DNA from: JAEUIG01 sp046349775
Lineage (GTDB): Bacteria > Planctomycetota > Planctomycetia > Planctomycetales > Planctomycetaceae
Direction: 5' to 3'
DNA length: 64,000 nucleotides
Assembly (NCBI GenBank): GCA_046349775.1
Contig: JAXMBS010000008.1
Coordinates: forward strand, 38,604-102,603
Position numbers and translations under genes: made by a program. Position 1 is the stretch's first letter; each line of letters begins with the position of its first letter. A model generated the notes under the pieces. It made no database searches and had not been told where the DNA came from. It worked only from the letters and a program-made list of their open reading frames with translations. Below are positions 25,498 to 34,703 of this stretch, in pieces.

Positions 25498-26892
25498 CTA
25501 AAAGAGACGGTTGAGGCCGTTGAGCGCGGCGACGCGGTAGGCCTCGGCCATCGTGGGGTAATTGAACGTCGTGTTCACAAAGTACCGCAGCGTGTTGTTC
25601 GGCGGCGGCTGGCGCATGATGGCCTGGCCGATGTGAATGATTTCCGACGCATTCGCGCCGAAGCAGTGGATGCCGAGGATTTCCAGCGTCTCGCGGTGAA
25701 ACAGCAGTTTCAGCATGCCGACGGTCTGGCCGGTGATCTGCGCCCGTGCGAGGCTCTTGAACTGCGAATGCCCGACTTCGTAGGGCACCTTGTCGGCCGT
25801 GAGTTCGCGCTCGGTCTTTCCCAGCGAGCTGATCTCCGGGCTGGTGTAGATGCCGGTCGGGACGTCGGTAATCGGAGGCAGCTCGCGTTCGCCCAGAATG
25901 TGGCTGGCGGCGTAGCGTCCCTGCATGTAAGCGGCGCTGGCCAGGGCGGGCACGCCGTTGATGTCGCCGACGGCATAGATGTGCGGGACCGTCGTCTGCA
26001 TGTGTTCGTTGACGGTCAGGTTGCCGCGCTTGTCGGGCGTCAGCCCCGCAGCCGCGACGTTGAGCGAGTCCGAATTCCCCGTCCGTCCCGAGGCCCACAG
26101 CAGCGCATCGGTTTTGATCTGCTTGCCGGATTTGAAGTGCATGATGACGCCGTCGTCGACGATTTCCACACGCTCGTATTCTTCGTTGTGCCGAATCAGG
26201 ACGCCGCGGTCGCGCAAGTGGTAGCTCAGCGCATCAATGATCTCGTCGTCCAGGAACTCGAGCAGCTTTGCCCGCGTGTTGACGAGGTTCACCTTGCAAT
26301 CGAGATTGCGGAACATGGACGCATATTCGCAGCCGATGACTCCGGCGCCATAGATCGTGATCGCGCGCAGCGGGCGCCGCAGTGTGAGGATCGTGTCGCT
26401 GTCGAAGACGTACTCGCCGTCGAAATTGACGTCTGCCGGCCGGAACGGCCGTGCCCCGCAGGCAATGATGAACGACTGCCCGCGGACGACGAGCTTCGCC
26501 CCGTCGGGCTTGACGATCTCCACGTGCTCCGGATCAAGAAACCGGGCCTCGCCATGCAGGATCGGCACGTCGTTGCGTTCGTAAAAGTTCGTCCGCATCG
26601 CGACCTGCCGGTCGATGACGCCGCGTGATGCGCGCAACAGTTCGGGAAACGTCAGGCTGATGGAGACCCCATGCTGCCGGTACAGCGGGTTCGAATTCAC
26701 CCCCATCATCTGGTAGATCGCGTACCGCAGCGCTTTGCTGGGGATCGTGCCGACGTGCGTGCAATTCCCGCCGATCAGGGGATCACGTTCCACGACGGCG
26801 ACAGACCGGCCGCGTTTGGCGGTCTGCATCGCGGCGCCTTCTCCTCCCGGTCCGGTCCCAATAACGACGATGTCGAATTCAAAATCAGGCAT
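25498..26892 (-). CDS. sthA: Soluble pyridine nucleotide transhydrogenase
   Basis: A 464-residue flavoprotein of the disulfide-reductase fold that interconverts NADPH and NADH. From ATG 26892 the order is: FAD-binding G-T-G-P-G-G-E-G-A-A (12-21), then G-G-N-C-T-H-V-G-T-I-P-S-K-A-L. Only one cysteine is present where dithiol reductases have two, which is the mark of SthA. Next come NAD(P)-binding G-A-G-V-I-G-C-E-Y-A, A-V-G-D-I-N-G, and the C-terminal interface domain ending N-G-L-N-R-L-F. Length and motifs fit SthA (about 465). There is no signal peptide, so it is cytoplasmic. Upstream GTG/ATG candidates add only a few unconvincing residues. Confidence 0.9.
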   Translation of the reverse strand: MPDFEFDIVVIGTGPGGEGAAMQTAKRGRSVAVVERDPLIGGNCTHVGTIPSKALRYAIYQMMGVNSNPLYRQHGVSISLTFPELLRASRGVIDRQVAMRTNFYERNDVPILHGEARFLDPEHVEIVKPDGAKLVVRGQSFIIACGARPFRPADVNFDGEYVFDSDTILTLRRPLRAITIYGAGVIGCEYASMFRNLDCKVNLVNTRAKLLEFLDDEIIDALSYHLRDRGVLIRHNEEYERVEIVDDGVIMHFKSGKQIKTDALLWASGRTGNSDSLNVAAAGLTPDKRGNLTVNEHMQTTVPHIYAVGDINGVPALASAAYMQGRYAASHILGERELPPITDVPTGIYTSPEISSLGKTERELTADKVPYEVGHSQFKSLARAQITGQTVGMLKLLFHRETLEILGIHCFGANASEIIHIGQAIMRQPPPNNTLRYFVNTTFNYPTMAEAYRVAALNGLNRLF

Positions 26893-26993
26893 TCCGTGCC
26901 TCGAGAAGAGCAAAAAGTTCGAAAGGAGCGAAGAGTTGACAGCGTCAGCGGTGCATCATGTCCTGCGATCCCCGTCCACCGACCTCCGAGCGA

Positions 26994-28328
26994 CTACCGC
27001 TCCAGTCCGGTCACGATTGCGTCGATCTCTGCCAGGCCGACTTCGCGATCGATTTCGTAGTAACCGGTGCGGTAGTGCACGATTTTTCCATCCGGTGCGA
27101 TCACGACCCACAGCGGCAGGTCGGCATCGAACTGCGTCGGATCGCCGAACGCCTTGAGGACCTTGCCATCCTTGTCGGCCGCGATTTCATAGCCGAGATT
27201 CATGAACGACTTCAGGCGCCGCACCGCGCGCGCCGCTGCAGGCGCGCTGGCCGGGTCGCGCAGCCGCCGGTTCACCGCGACGCCATACACGGCGAGCGTG
27301 TCGGGCGAATGGCGGTTCATCAGGAAATCGAGGTACCCGATTTGCCCGTAGGGCTCTTCAAGGGGCTCGTCCTTGTATTCCCAGAAGTGCAGCACCAGCG
27401 TCTTGCCTTTACGCGCCTCGGCCGCGATCGGTTTGCCGTCGAGTCCGAACAGCGCGAATTCCGGCGCCACCTGGCCGACGAACTTCTGCGACAACTCCGA
27501 CACCGACGCCGCCCGCAGTCGCTGTGTCTTCACGTCCTGCGCCAGTAACGCCACCAGAGGAGCAAACATCGTGTCCGCGGACTGCGACGGCAGCATCCCC
27601 AGCGCCGCCTCGACGGTCTCGAGCTGGTCAGGGGAAAGTCCCGGTTCGTCTCCGGCGTGTTCACGGCCGAGCGCGCTCTGCATGGCGATCAGGCTGTCCG
27701 CCGCGAGAGCCGCCTTGTCGGCTTCGTCCACAGGCAACTCGCGTGATGAATCGAGCCGCCACAACAATTCGAATTGATCCCCCTGACCGAGCGTCAGGCG
27801 TCGCCGCCCCGTCTGAATCCGCCCGGTTGCCGGTTCCACGACCAGCGTGACCGTGCCGCCGCGTCCGGTCGACACGGCCTCGATTTCCCAGCAGGGGACG
27901 CCGTCGACATCCTTTTCGCTGAGCACACGATATCGCCAGGCGTCCGTCGTCCATTCGGCATTCGCGGACAACTTCGCGCGATGTTCAAACACCGGGCCGG
28001 GCATTGACAGCACGTGCGGGCGATCTTGATGCCTGTACAGCACCTGCACGGGGGGGCCGCCCGATTGTTGCGGCGGCTCGAATTGGCTCGACAGCCGGCC
28101 GAACCGTTCCGGCCAGGCGATCGCTGCGCCGTCGTCTTCGCTGGTGAGGTATGTGATCGTGCGGCGATTCTCGTCGTCCGCTACGACCAGAAACCGCATC
28201 TCGAACCGCTTGACGGGGCGGACATCGCCGCGTTCGACTCGCGCCAGGGCGCCGGAATAGCGCCACTCTGATGTGGGGGGAGCTGCCAGCGCCGACACCC
28301 CGATCAGCATCATAATTGTGGAGAGCAT
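26994..28328 (-). CDS. Secreted redoxin-domain protein lacking the CxxC motif
   Basis: A 444-residue protein from ATG 28326-28328, with signal peptide M-L-S-T-I-M-M-L-I-G-V-S-A-L-A-A. Residues about 20-270 form a beta-rich domain of unknown type. The C-terminal 150 residues match the AhpC/TlpA redoxin fold: G-Q-V-A-P-E-F-A-L-F-G-L-D-G-K-P-I, K-T-L-V-L-H-F-W-E-Y, and W-V-V-I-A-P-D-G-K-I-V-H-Y. Where an active thioredoxin has W-C-x-x-C, this one has W-E-Y-K-D-E-P-L-E, with no cysteine. It therefore cannot carry out ordinary disulfide exchange and may be structural or ligand-binding. The longer frame upstream of 28328 is low-complexity and not protein-like. Confidence 0.7.
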   Translation of the reverse strand: MLSTIMMLIGVSALAAPPTSEWRYSGALARVERGDVRPVKRFEMRFLVVADDENRRTITYLTSEDDGAAIAWPERFGRLSSQFEPPQQSGGPPVQVLYRHQDRPHVLSMPGPVFEHRAKLSANAEWTTDAWRYRVLSEKDVDGVPCWEIEAVSTGRGGTVTLVVEPATGRIQTGRRRLTLGQGDQFELLWRLDSSRELPVDEADKAALAADSLIAMQSALGREHAGDEPGLSPDQLETVEAALGMLPSQSADTMFAPLVALLAQDVKTQRLRAASVSELSQKFVGQVAPEFALFGLDGKPIAAEARKGKTLVLHFWEYKDEPLEEPYGQIGYLDFLMNRHSPDTLAVYGVAVNRRLRDPASAPAAARAVRRLKSFMNLGYEIAADKDGKVLKAFGDPTQFDADLPLWVVIAPDGKIVHYRTGYYEIDREVGLAEIDAIVTGLER

Positions 28329-28500
28329 GTATCCCGTCCGGCAGTGCGTCCCGGCGGCCGGCGCGGCCGCGAGGAATTCAAAAGTGGGCGAATTCCGGCG
28401 CTGCACGGACTGCGCACGGCCGGTGAATGTTCGCAATCGTATCTTGGCGGCTGTACACGGCCCCGACAAGGGGAATCGAAGCCGCGTTCCGCTCTCAATG

Positions 28501-29799
28501 TCAGGCTCCCTTCGGGCGGCCCCAGTGGTCGCGGTACTCGCGGCCGACGAGGGTGTTGGCTTCGTCGTCGCCAATGAACTTTTCGGCGGCGGGGTCGAAG
28601 CGGAGTGCGCGGCCGAGGCGCGTCGAAATGTTGCCGAGGTGGCACAGCGACGCGGAGAGGTGGCCTTCGTGAGGCGGGGCGGTGAGTGTTCCCCCCTCGC
28701 GGATGGCGCCGAGCCAGTTCCGGATATGGGCGACGTCGTCCTGGGGGCCGGGTTTGATGTCGAGCTTGACCGGCTTGTTGTCGTCGCCGATCACCTGGAT
28801 CTTGCCGCGGCGGCTGAGAAACATCTGGCCGGACTTGCCGTAGAACTCGGCGCCGCTGTCGACATTGAAGGGATAGTTGTGGCTCCACAGCCGCATTTCA
28901 AAGATGAAGATTCGCTGTGAGCCGACCTTGCCGTCGCCGTTGTACTTGAAGGTGACCTGCTGCGTATCGGGGAACTCCTTTTCGTCGTCGACGTCGAACT
29001 TGCCACCGGGAGCGTGAACTTCATTGGGGTGGGTGTCGACACCAAGGCCCCAGCGGCAGTAGTCGATGTCGTGGACACCGTCGTTGCCCATGTCGCCGGT
29101 GCCGAAGTGGTACCACCACGTCCAGCGGGTGTGGACGCGATTGGTGCGGTAGGGAATCATCGTGGCCGGTCCAACCCAGGTGTCGTAGTCGAAGCCCTCG
29201 GGCGGATCGGTGTCCCTGCCGGGATCGAGGGGACCGCGGCGCTGGATATTCCAGCACTTGGCGACGAGGACGTCGCCGATGATGCCGTCACGGAGAGCCT
29301 TGACGGCTTCGATCATCATCGGCGTGCTGCGAGACTGAGTGCCGTGCTGGACTTGGACCTTGTTGCGGGCGGCGGCATCGATGAGCAGGCGGCCCTCGCG
29401 GATGTTGTGCGAGATCGGCTTTTCCACATAGACGTGCTTGCCGGCCTCGCAGGCGAGGATGGCGGCGGGCGAGTGCCAGTGGTCCGGGGTGGCGATGATG
29501 ACGGCGTCGAGCGACTTGTCGTCGAGGAGGACGCGCATGTCCCGGACAGAGCGGCTTTCGGAGACGTCATAGCGCTTCGCGACCAGGGCGCGGCGGCCAT
29601 CGTCGGGATCGCAGACGTGCGTCAGAGCGACGTGGACGTTGTCACGAGCCTTGTCGGCATCGTTCGGTCCGCGTCCGCCGCAGCCGATCAGTCCCACGTT
29701 GACCTGGTCATTCGGACCGCCGAACAGGCTGGAGGAAGCGAAGGCGGCGGTGACAGCGGAGGAGGAAGCAAGGAGGAAGGTGCGGCGGTCAGCGTGCAT
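28501..29799 (-). CDS. Tat-exported Gfo/Idh/MocA family oxidoreductase
   Basis: A 432-residue protein. The N-terminus D-R-R-T-F-L-L-A-S-S-S-A-V-T-A-A-F is a twin-arginine signal. The nucleotide-binding Rossmann motif V-G-L-I-G-C-G-G-R-G follows at about residues 35-44. Then come D-A-V-I-I-A-T-P-D-H-W-H and H-V-Y-V-E-K-P-I-S-H-N, whose E-K-P is the family hallmark with the catalytic lysine. The C-terminal domain has G-N-D-G-V-H-D-I-D-Y-C-R-W. These proteins carry NAD(P) folded before export and act on sugars or inositols in the periplasm; the substrate is unknown. Planctomycetes have many paralogues. It is divergent from lexA, with a 303-base spacer. Confidence 0.85.
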   Translation of the reverse strand: MHADRRTFLLASSSAVTAAFASSSLFGGPNDQVNVGLIGCGGRGPNDADKARDNVHVALTHVCDPDDGRRALVAKRYDVSESRSVRDMRVLLDDKSLDAVIIATPDHWHSPAAILACEAGKHVYVEKPISHNIREGRLLIDAAARNKVQVQHGTQSRSTPMMIEAVKALRDGIIGDVLVAKCWNIQRRGPLDPGRDTDPPEGFDYDTWVGPATMIPYRTNRVHTRWTWWYHFGTGDMGNDGVHDIDYCRWGLGVDTHPNEVHAPGGKFDVDDEKEFPDTQQVTFKYNGDGKVGSQRIFIFEMRLWSHNYPFNVDSGAEFYGKSGQMFLSRRGKIQVIGDDNKPVKLDIKPGPQDDVAHIRNWLGAIREGGTLTAPPHEGHLSASLCHLGNISTRLGRALRFDPAAEKFIGDDEANTLVGREYRDHWGRPKGA

Positions 29800-30010
29800 G
29801 GGGAGAAGGTCCAGGGTCTAGTGTTCAGGGTCCAGGGACCGGGGGAGAGAGATCAGTGTCGGGAGTGGAGGGGTGAGTGACAAGGGTCGAACATGCTTGG
29901 TCAGGTTCTTGGATTTTCGATTTTGGACTGATGGACGCAGACGTGGGGGGAGGGGGCTGGTCGCCGGTTTGCGTTCGATTTTGGGGGTTTTTGTCATGGA
30001 GATGTGTAGA

Positions 30011-30022
30011 AATTCTCGAATT
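30011..30022. promoter_or_regulatory. Candidate LexA operator upstream of lexA
   Basis: aattctcgaatt (30011-30022) has palindromic arms aattc/gaatt and lies 80 bases before the lexA start, in an AT-richer patch of an otherwise GC-rich spacer (29800-30102). Self-regulation of lexA is usual, but I cannot confirm that this is the site, and it does not match the Escherichia or Bacillus consensus. Just left of it (29812-29837) is a short tandem-like gggtccaggg repeat. Confidence 0.25.
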
Positions 30023-30102
30023 AATGATTGCGATGTGCACAGCAGTATATTACAACAACCGTTCAGTGGGCATTCGGTGACTACCAGCGAAGGCGAACTA
30101 CG

Positions 30103-30705
30103 ATGGCGGAACGAACCGCGTTGACCGAGCGTCAGAAAGAGATTTACGACTTCATTAAGGAGAAGATCCTGAACCGGGGTTACGGCCCGACGGTGCGGGA
30201 GATCGGCAAGGCGTTCGGGATTCGCTCGCCGAATGGAGTGATGTGTCATCTGAAGGCCCTGGAGAAGAAGGGCCTGATCAATCGCGAGGAGCACATGTCG
30301 CGGGCGATCCAGCTGGCGGACCAGTCACATCTGAAGCGTTCGAGCCTGCGTCTGGCCGGGCAGATTGCGGCCGGCAGTCCGACTCTGGCGGTGGAAGACG
30401 TGGAACGGATCGACTTTGCGCCGCTGTTTCAGGACGAAGACCACTTCTGCCTGAAAGTCAAAGGCGAGTCGATGATCGAAGAGCACATTGCCGACGGCGA
30501 CTACGCGGTGATTCGCAAGCAGCGGACGGCACGGGACGGCGATATCGTGGCGGCGCTGGTCGAGGGGAGCGATGCGACGCTGAAGCGGTTTTACAAGGAG
30601 AAGAGCCGGTTTCGGCTGGAGCCAGCGAACTCACGAATGAAGCCGATCTTTGCCAGCGACGTGGAGGTGCTGGGGGTATTGGTGGGAGTGATCCGGCAGT
30701 ACTGA
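30103..30705 (+). CDS. lexA: LexA SOS repressor
   Basis: A 200-residue repressor from ATG 30103. The N-terminal winged helix begins L-T-E-R-Q-K-E-I-Y-D-F-I and includes G-Y-G-P-T-V-R-E-I-G and S-P-N-G-V-M-C-H-L-K-A-L-E-K-K-G. The autocleavage bond is A90-G91 in Q-I-A-A-G-S-P. The serine/lysine dyad is Ser123 in K-G-E-S-M-I and Lys161 in T-L-K-R-F. All features for RecA-stimulated self-cleavage are present, and the length is the family's usual one. Its targets would be SOS genes. No dinB, imuB or recA is nearby. Confidence 0.95.
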   Translation: MAERTALTERQKEIYDFIKEKILNRGYGPTVREIGKAFGIRSPNGVMCHLKALEKKGLINREEHMSRAIQLADQSHLKRSSLRLAGQIAAGSPTLAVEDVERIDFAPLFQDEDHFCLKVKGESMIEEHIADGDYAVIRKQRTARDGDIVAALVEGSDATLKRFYKEKSRFRLEPANSRMKPIFASDVEVLGVLVGVIRQY

Positions 30706-30939
30706 AGCGGGTCGAGGGGTCAGGGTTGCGGGGCTAAGGCGGAGTGATTTGCTATTGCAGATTGCGTATTGATCAATACGAAATCAGCAATAACAGTTCT
30801 CCTTTGTTGCGCCGTCTGGCTTCCGACCGTTGGCGGTTTCGGGTTCTCGACCGGCAGCGCGACAGCGCTGTGAGCGTCGCTTGCCACGGCTTCGCTGTGC
30901 GACGGACGTGTTACCGATTGCGGTTGTCCGATTTCCGGA

Positions 30940-31956
30940 TCAGTCGCGGTTGGGGCGGTCGCCGCTTTTGTAGCGGGTGCTCGCTTTCTGCAGGAAGCGG
31001 CGTTCGGCGTCGGTGAGAGACTGGATGCCCTCGCGGTGGACCTTGTCGAGCAGTTCGTCGAGGAGCTGCTCGGTCTCGACGCGCTCCTGCTCCTCGCGTT
31101 CGCGCTTGCGTGCGGCGCGTTTCTGTCTCCATCGCTGGAGGAATGATCCACGGCGCTCGCCGGTTTGAGAGCGCTCCAGCGACGTGTAACCCTGCGAGAA
31201 GTCGTAGCCGAGGAAGGAGTCGTCGAGCTGATCGGACATCTGCAGGACGAAGAACTCGTGCAGGTCCATACAGAAGATGAAGAAGCCAACGAATACGAGC
31301 CAAATCTGGTCGAACACGAGGCCGAGGACCGCGCCGACGAGGCCGAGGATCATGCCGATGCGGAGTGCCGCAAAGCGGGCGGTTTCGGCATCCACCCATC
31401 TTGCGGCCAGGATGCTCTGCAGCATTTGTCCGCCGTCGAGCGGGTAGACGGGAATCAGGTTAATCAGCAGCAGCAACCAGTTAAGGTCGAACGTGAGCAG
31501 AGCGACGGAACCCCAGAAGTCGTGCTCCAGGTCCACGGCAACCAGCTCCACGGGATGCAGGAGACCCGCGGGAAGCTGGCCGGATTCCGGCATGTGGCCG
31601 AGCACGGCCGGCAGCATGGCGACGCACAGCAGCAGGTTGGAGAACGGTCCGGCCGCCGAGGTCAGGAACTCCGAGCGAAAGCCGGGGGCGGGCCGCGTGA
31701 AGGCCAGCCCGCCGGCGGGCCAGATCAGGATTTCATCGGCCGAGCCGCCGGTCCAGCGTGCCGCAAACACATGGAAGAACTCGTGCAGCACGGTGCTGAG
31801 TAACAGTAATACTTCGCAGAGCGCCCCGAGCCGCAGGCCGAGCCGCCAGCAGAGGACGAGGGCCAGAACCGGATACCACACGCTCAGCAGTACTCGGACT
31901 CCGAACCAGGAGCCGAGTGGAATGGCAGCGTGGAACGCACCGCGGCGCCCGTCCAT
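30940..31956 (-). CDS. Site-2 protease family (M50) intramembrane metalloprotease
   Basis: A 338-residue membrane protein (ATG 31956; GTG 31962 is an alternative two codons upstream, and the aggatt site suits either). The zinc motif H-E-F-F-H is at residues 58-62 inside a helix. The third ligand is in N-L-I-P-V-Y-P-L-D-G-G-Q (166-177). Five or six helices are visible. The C-terminal 90 residues are soluble and charged (R-K-R-E-R-E-E-Q-E-R), ending in a short G-I-Q-S-L-T-D-A-E-R-R-F-L motif seen at the tail of several bacterial rhomboid and M50 proteins. It should cut transmembrane substrates such as anti-sigma factors; the target is unknown. Confidence 0.8.
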   Translation of the reverse strand: MDGRRGAFHAAIPLGSWFGVRVLLSVWYPVLALVLCWRLGLRLGALCEVLLLLSTVLHEFFHVFAARWTGGSADEILIWPAGGLAFTRPAPGFRSEFLTSAAGPFSNLLLCVAMLPAVLGHMPESGQLPAGLLHPVELVAVDLEHDFWGSVALLTFDLNWLLLLINLIPVYPLDGGQMLQSILAARWVDAETARFAALRIGMILGLVGAVLGLVFDQIWLVFVGFFIFCMDLHEFFVLQMSDQLDDSFLGYDFSQGYTSLERSQTGERRGSFLQRWRQKRAARKREREEQERVETEQLLDELLDKVHREGIQSLTDAERRFLQKASTRYKSGDRPNRD

Positions 31957-32124
31957 ACGCACGTAATCCTGTTCACCGAAGACATCGCCCGGCCGGTCGC
32001 CGTCCCGGCACCGATCATGCTATCAGCGGGGTCGGGGCGAGGCAATTAGAGGAATCGACCGAGGATTCAGGATTCGGGGGAGAGCGGAAAGCGGAGGACT
32101 GCGGAGGGAGGGGCGATTCGAGAT

Positions 32125-33267
32125 TCAACGGGCGGAATTGCTGCGAAGACGGGGGACGACGCGGGCGAAGGCCTGAATGGCCGAGTGGATTTCTGCCGGG
32201 CTATTGTCGATGCCGAGGGTGAGGCGGAGGGTCGAGCGGATGACGTCGCGCGGAATTCCCATCGCGACGAGGATGGGTGCAGGCTCGCTCGACCCGCTGG
32301 CGCAGGTGCTGCCGAGGGAGCAGCAGACTCCCTCCAGGTCGAGCGCCACGAGCAGCGCATCACCGTCGCAGCCGGGAAAGGCCACGCTGAGCGTGTTTGG
32401 CAGGCGATGCCGCGGGTCGCCGTGAACGACAATCGGTGCGCAGTGGGCCGAAAGCCCGGCGAGGAGTTGCTCACGCAGCTCGGTGATCTGCCGGGTGCTC
32501 TCCGCGCGAGAGTTGTGCCAAATCTGAAGGGCGGTGGCCATGCCGGTGGCGAGCGGGGCGCACTCGGTACCGGGACGCCGGCCGGATTCCTGATGCCCGC
32601 CGAAGAGCAGAGGAGCGAGGTGGAGACCGTCGCGGATCAGGAGGGCACCAATGCCGCGCGGTCCGTGGAACTTGTGCGCGGCGAGGGCGAGCGTGGTCGC
32701 GCCGAGCTTGTGGAAATCGACGTCGATTTTGCCGACGGCCTGCACAGCGTCAATGTGCAGCGGAATGCGGTGCTCGCGACAGTGTGCTGCGAGCGGCGCG
32801 ATGTCCTGAATCACGCCGGTTTCGTTGTGGGCGAGGAGGGCCGTCGCGAGCCGGAAATCGGTCCAGGGCAGCGAGGCGAGCCGATCGGTAACGAACAGAC
32901 CGTCCGGGCCGAGCGGGATTTCCGTGCGGCGCCAGCCACGGAGCTGCAATGCGCGGAGCATTTCTTCAGTGGCGGGATGTTCGCCGGGGGGGAGGGCGAT
33001 CATTCCACAAGGACCGGCCGTGAGGCCGTGCAGCGCGAGGTTCGTGGCCTCCGTGCCGCCGCTGGTGAAGACGACTTCGGTAGGCCGGGCGTTGAGGATG
33101 GCGGCAATTTGCTCGCGCGAGTCTTCGAGAATCTGCCGCGCCGGGCGACCGAGGGCATGGCGGCTGCCGGGATTGCCATAGGCCGTGCGCCAGGCGAGAT
33201 CCATCGCGGCGAGGACTTCGTCGCGGGGGCGCGTGGTGGCGTTATGGTCGAGATCGATGGGGGACAA
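32125..33267 (-). CDS. Cysteine desulfurase (NifS/IscS class)
   Basis: A 380-residue PLP enzyme that removes sulfur from cysteine for Fe-S clusters, thionucleosides or other uses. I start it at TTG 33267, directly before S-P-I-D-L-D-H-N-A-T-T, the conserved start of the family. There is no ATG in a suitable place, and the frame upstream is low-complexity shadow over the opposing moxR gene. The PLP site is A-A-H-K-F-H-G-P with Lys199. The PLP-ring aspartate is D173 in H-I-D-A-V-Q. The active cysteine is C322 in G-S-T-C-A-S-G. R-P-G-T-E follows the usual pattern. No iscU or iscA is adjacent, so its partner is unclear. Confidence 0.85.
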   Translation of the reverse strand: MSPIDLDHNATTRPRDEVLAAMDLAWRTAYGNPGSRHALGRPARQILEDSREQIAAILNARPTEVVFTSGGTEATNLALHGLTAGPCGMIALPPGEHPATEEMLRALQLRGWRRTEIPLGPDGLFVTDRLASLPWTDFRLATALLAHNETGVIQDIAPLAAHCREHRIPLHIDAVQAVGKIDVDFHKLGATTLALAAHKFHGPRGIGALLIRDGLHLAPLLFGGHQESGRRPGTECAPLATGMATALQIWHNSRAESTRQITELREQLLAGLSAHCAPIVVHGDPRHRLPNTLSVAFPGCDGDALLVALDLEGVCCSLGSTCASGSSEPAPILVAMGIPRDVIRSTLRLTLGIDNSPAEIHSAIQAFARVVPRLRSNSAR

Positions 33268-33370
33268 ATTCGAAATCCGAAGAAGAGAGGGGCAAAGGAT
33301 CAGAGGTGCAAAGGGGTTGTTTAACTTCCCTTTGCTCCTTGAATCCTCTGCTCCTCTGTTCCTGACTGAA

Positions 33371-34438
33371 TCAGCCGCGGGCGAGTTTTTTGGCGCGTTC
33401 GTGGAGTTCGACGGGGACAGCGGCGATGAGCTTGTCGATGACCTGGTCGACCTTGATGCCTTCGCTGTCGGCCTGGAAGGTGGTGACGAGTCGGTGGCGG
33501 AGGACCGGGTGAGCGACGGCCTTGACGTCGTCCGTCGTTGCGTGAAAGCGGCCTTCGAGGATGGCCCGCGCCTTGGCGCCGATGATGAGATACTGACCAG
33601 CTCGTGGGCCGGCGCCCCACGAGACGTAATCGCGGATGAACTTGGGTGCGTCCGGTTCCAGCGGGCGCGTGGCGCGGACGAGATCGCGGGCGTAGACGAA
33701 GACGTGTTCGGCGACGGGGACGCGGCGAACGACTTCCTGAAGGGCGAGAATCTGCTCACCGGTCAGGGCATGACTGAGCTCCGGTTCGTCGCCGCCAGTG
33801 GTGGCCTTGAGGATGCGGAGTTCTTCGGCGGCGGAGGGGTAGCCGACAGTGACATTAAACATGAAGCGGTCGAGCTGCGCTTCGGGCAGGGGGTAGGTGC
33901 CTTCCTGTTCGATCGGGTTCTGCGTCGCAAGGACGAAAAAGGGATTCGGGAGACGGTAAGTATGCGAGCCGACGGTGACATGCCGCTCCTGCATGGCTTC
34001 GAGGAGCGCGGCTTGCGTTTTCGGGGGCGTGCGATTGATTTCGTCGGCCAGGAGAACATGCGTGAACAGCGGTCCCTGCATGAACTGGAACGTGCGGCGG
34101 CCGGTTTCGGGATCGTCCTGGAGGACGTCGGTGCCGGTGATGTCCGAAGGCATCAGGTCGGGAGTGAACTGAATGCGGCGGAACGAGAGTTGGAGAATCC
34201 GCGAGACGGTGCTGACAAGCAGCGTCTTCGCGAGTCCGGGGACGCCGACGAGCAGGCAGTGGCCGCGGCTGAAGAGGGCGATCAGCAGCTGGTCGACGAC
34301 GTCGTCCTGACCGATGATCACCTTGCCGATTTCCTCGCGGAGTCGGGCGTAGGCGACGGAGAGGCCGCGGATGGCCTGGGCTTCGCGATCGCGCGCGTCC
34401 GGCGTGGAATGGGCCGCGGCTTCAGCAACCTGGTTCAT
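33371..34438 (-). CDS. MoxR family AAA+ ATPase
   Basis: A 355-residue ATPase from ATG 34438 after a gggag site. Walker A is G-V-P-G-L-A-K-T (65-72) and Walker B is L-L-A-D-E-I-N-R (129-136). The sensor 1 region is F-V-L-A-T-Q-N-P-I-E-Q-E-G-T-Y-P-L-P-E-A-Q-L-D-R-F, which is highly characteristic of MoxR. Such ATPases act as chaperones that insert metals or cofactors, usually with a DUF58/vWA protein encoded next to them. Here the next gene downstream is a cysteine desulfurase, and no DUF58 gene follows, which is atypical for planctomycetes. Confidence 0.9.
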   Translation of the reverse strand: MNQVAEAAAHSTPDARDREAQAIRGLSVAYARLREEIGKVIIGQDDVVDQLLIALFSRGHCLLVGVPGLAKTLLVSTVSRILQLSFRRIQFTPDLMPSDITGTDVLQDDPETGRRTFQFMQGPLFTHVLLADEINRTPPKTQAALLEAMQERHVTVGSHTYRLPNPFFVLATQNPIEQEGTYPLPEAQLDRFMFNVTVGYPSAAEELRILKATTGGDEPELSHALTGEQILALQEVVRRVPVAEHVFVYARDLVRATRPLEPDAPKFIRDYVSWGAGPRAGQYLIIGAKARAILEGRFHATTDDVKAVAHPVLRHRLVTTFQADSEGIKVDQVIDKLIAAVPVELHERAKKLARG

Positions 34439-34703
34439 TGAGTCTCCCTATGGCAGCGGCCGTTTTCACCGCGTAAAATGAATCGTACCGAGTGTGCGAA
34501 GCGATTGGCAGCGGAGACTGTTCGCGCTGAACAAGACGGGCAGGGCGCAGACCGCGCAGATTTCAGAGATTCGCGCAGATTCTCAATTGCGCAACGCGTC
34601 GGAGTTGAAGGCAGTCGGGTGCGAAAGTTTTGACGCGCTCCGGTGCAACGTCGTGCGGTCCGGAAGAGGATGATTTAATTCTCCGAGCCAACAGGAGACA
34701 CCG

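Noticed and set aside
28329..28574. An N-terminal extension of the redoxin-like protein
   Set aside because: It precedes a good signal peptide and is low-complexity.
33268..33759. A long upstream extension of the cysteine desulfurase
   Set aside because: The extension is Ser/Arg/Pro-rich, lies over the moxR end and has no homology-like features; the family starts at S-P-I-D-L-D-H-N-A-T-T.
33185..34441. A 418-codon open frame opposite the MoxR gene
   Set aside because: It is the antisense of a clear MoxR ATPase with complete motifs; the composition is Gly/Glu/Val/Asp-biased as expected for a shadow frame in GC-rich DNA.
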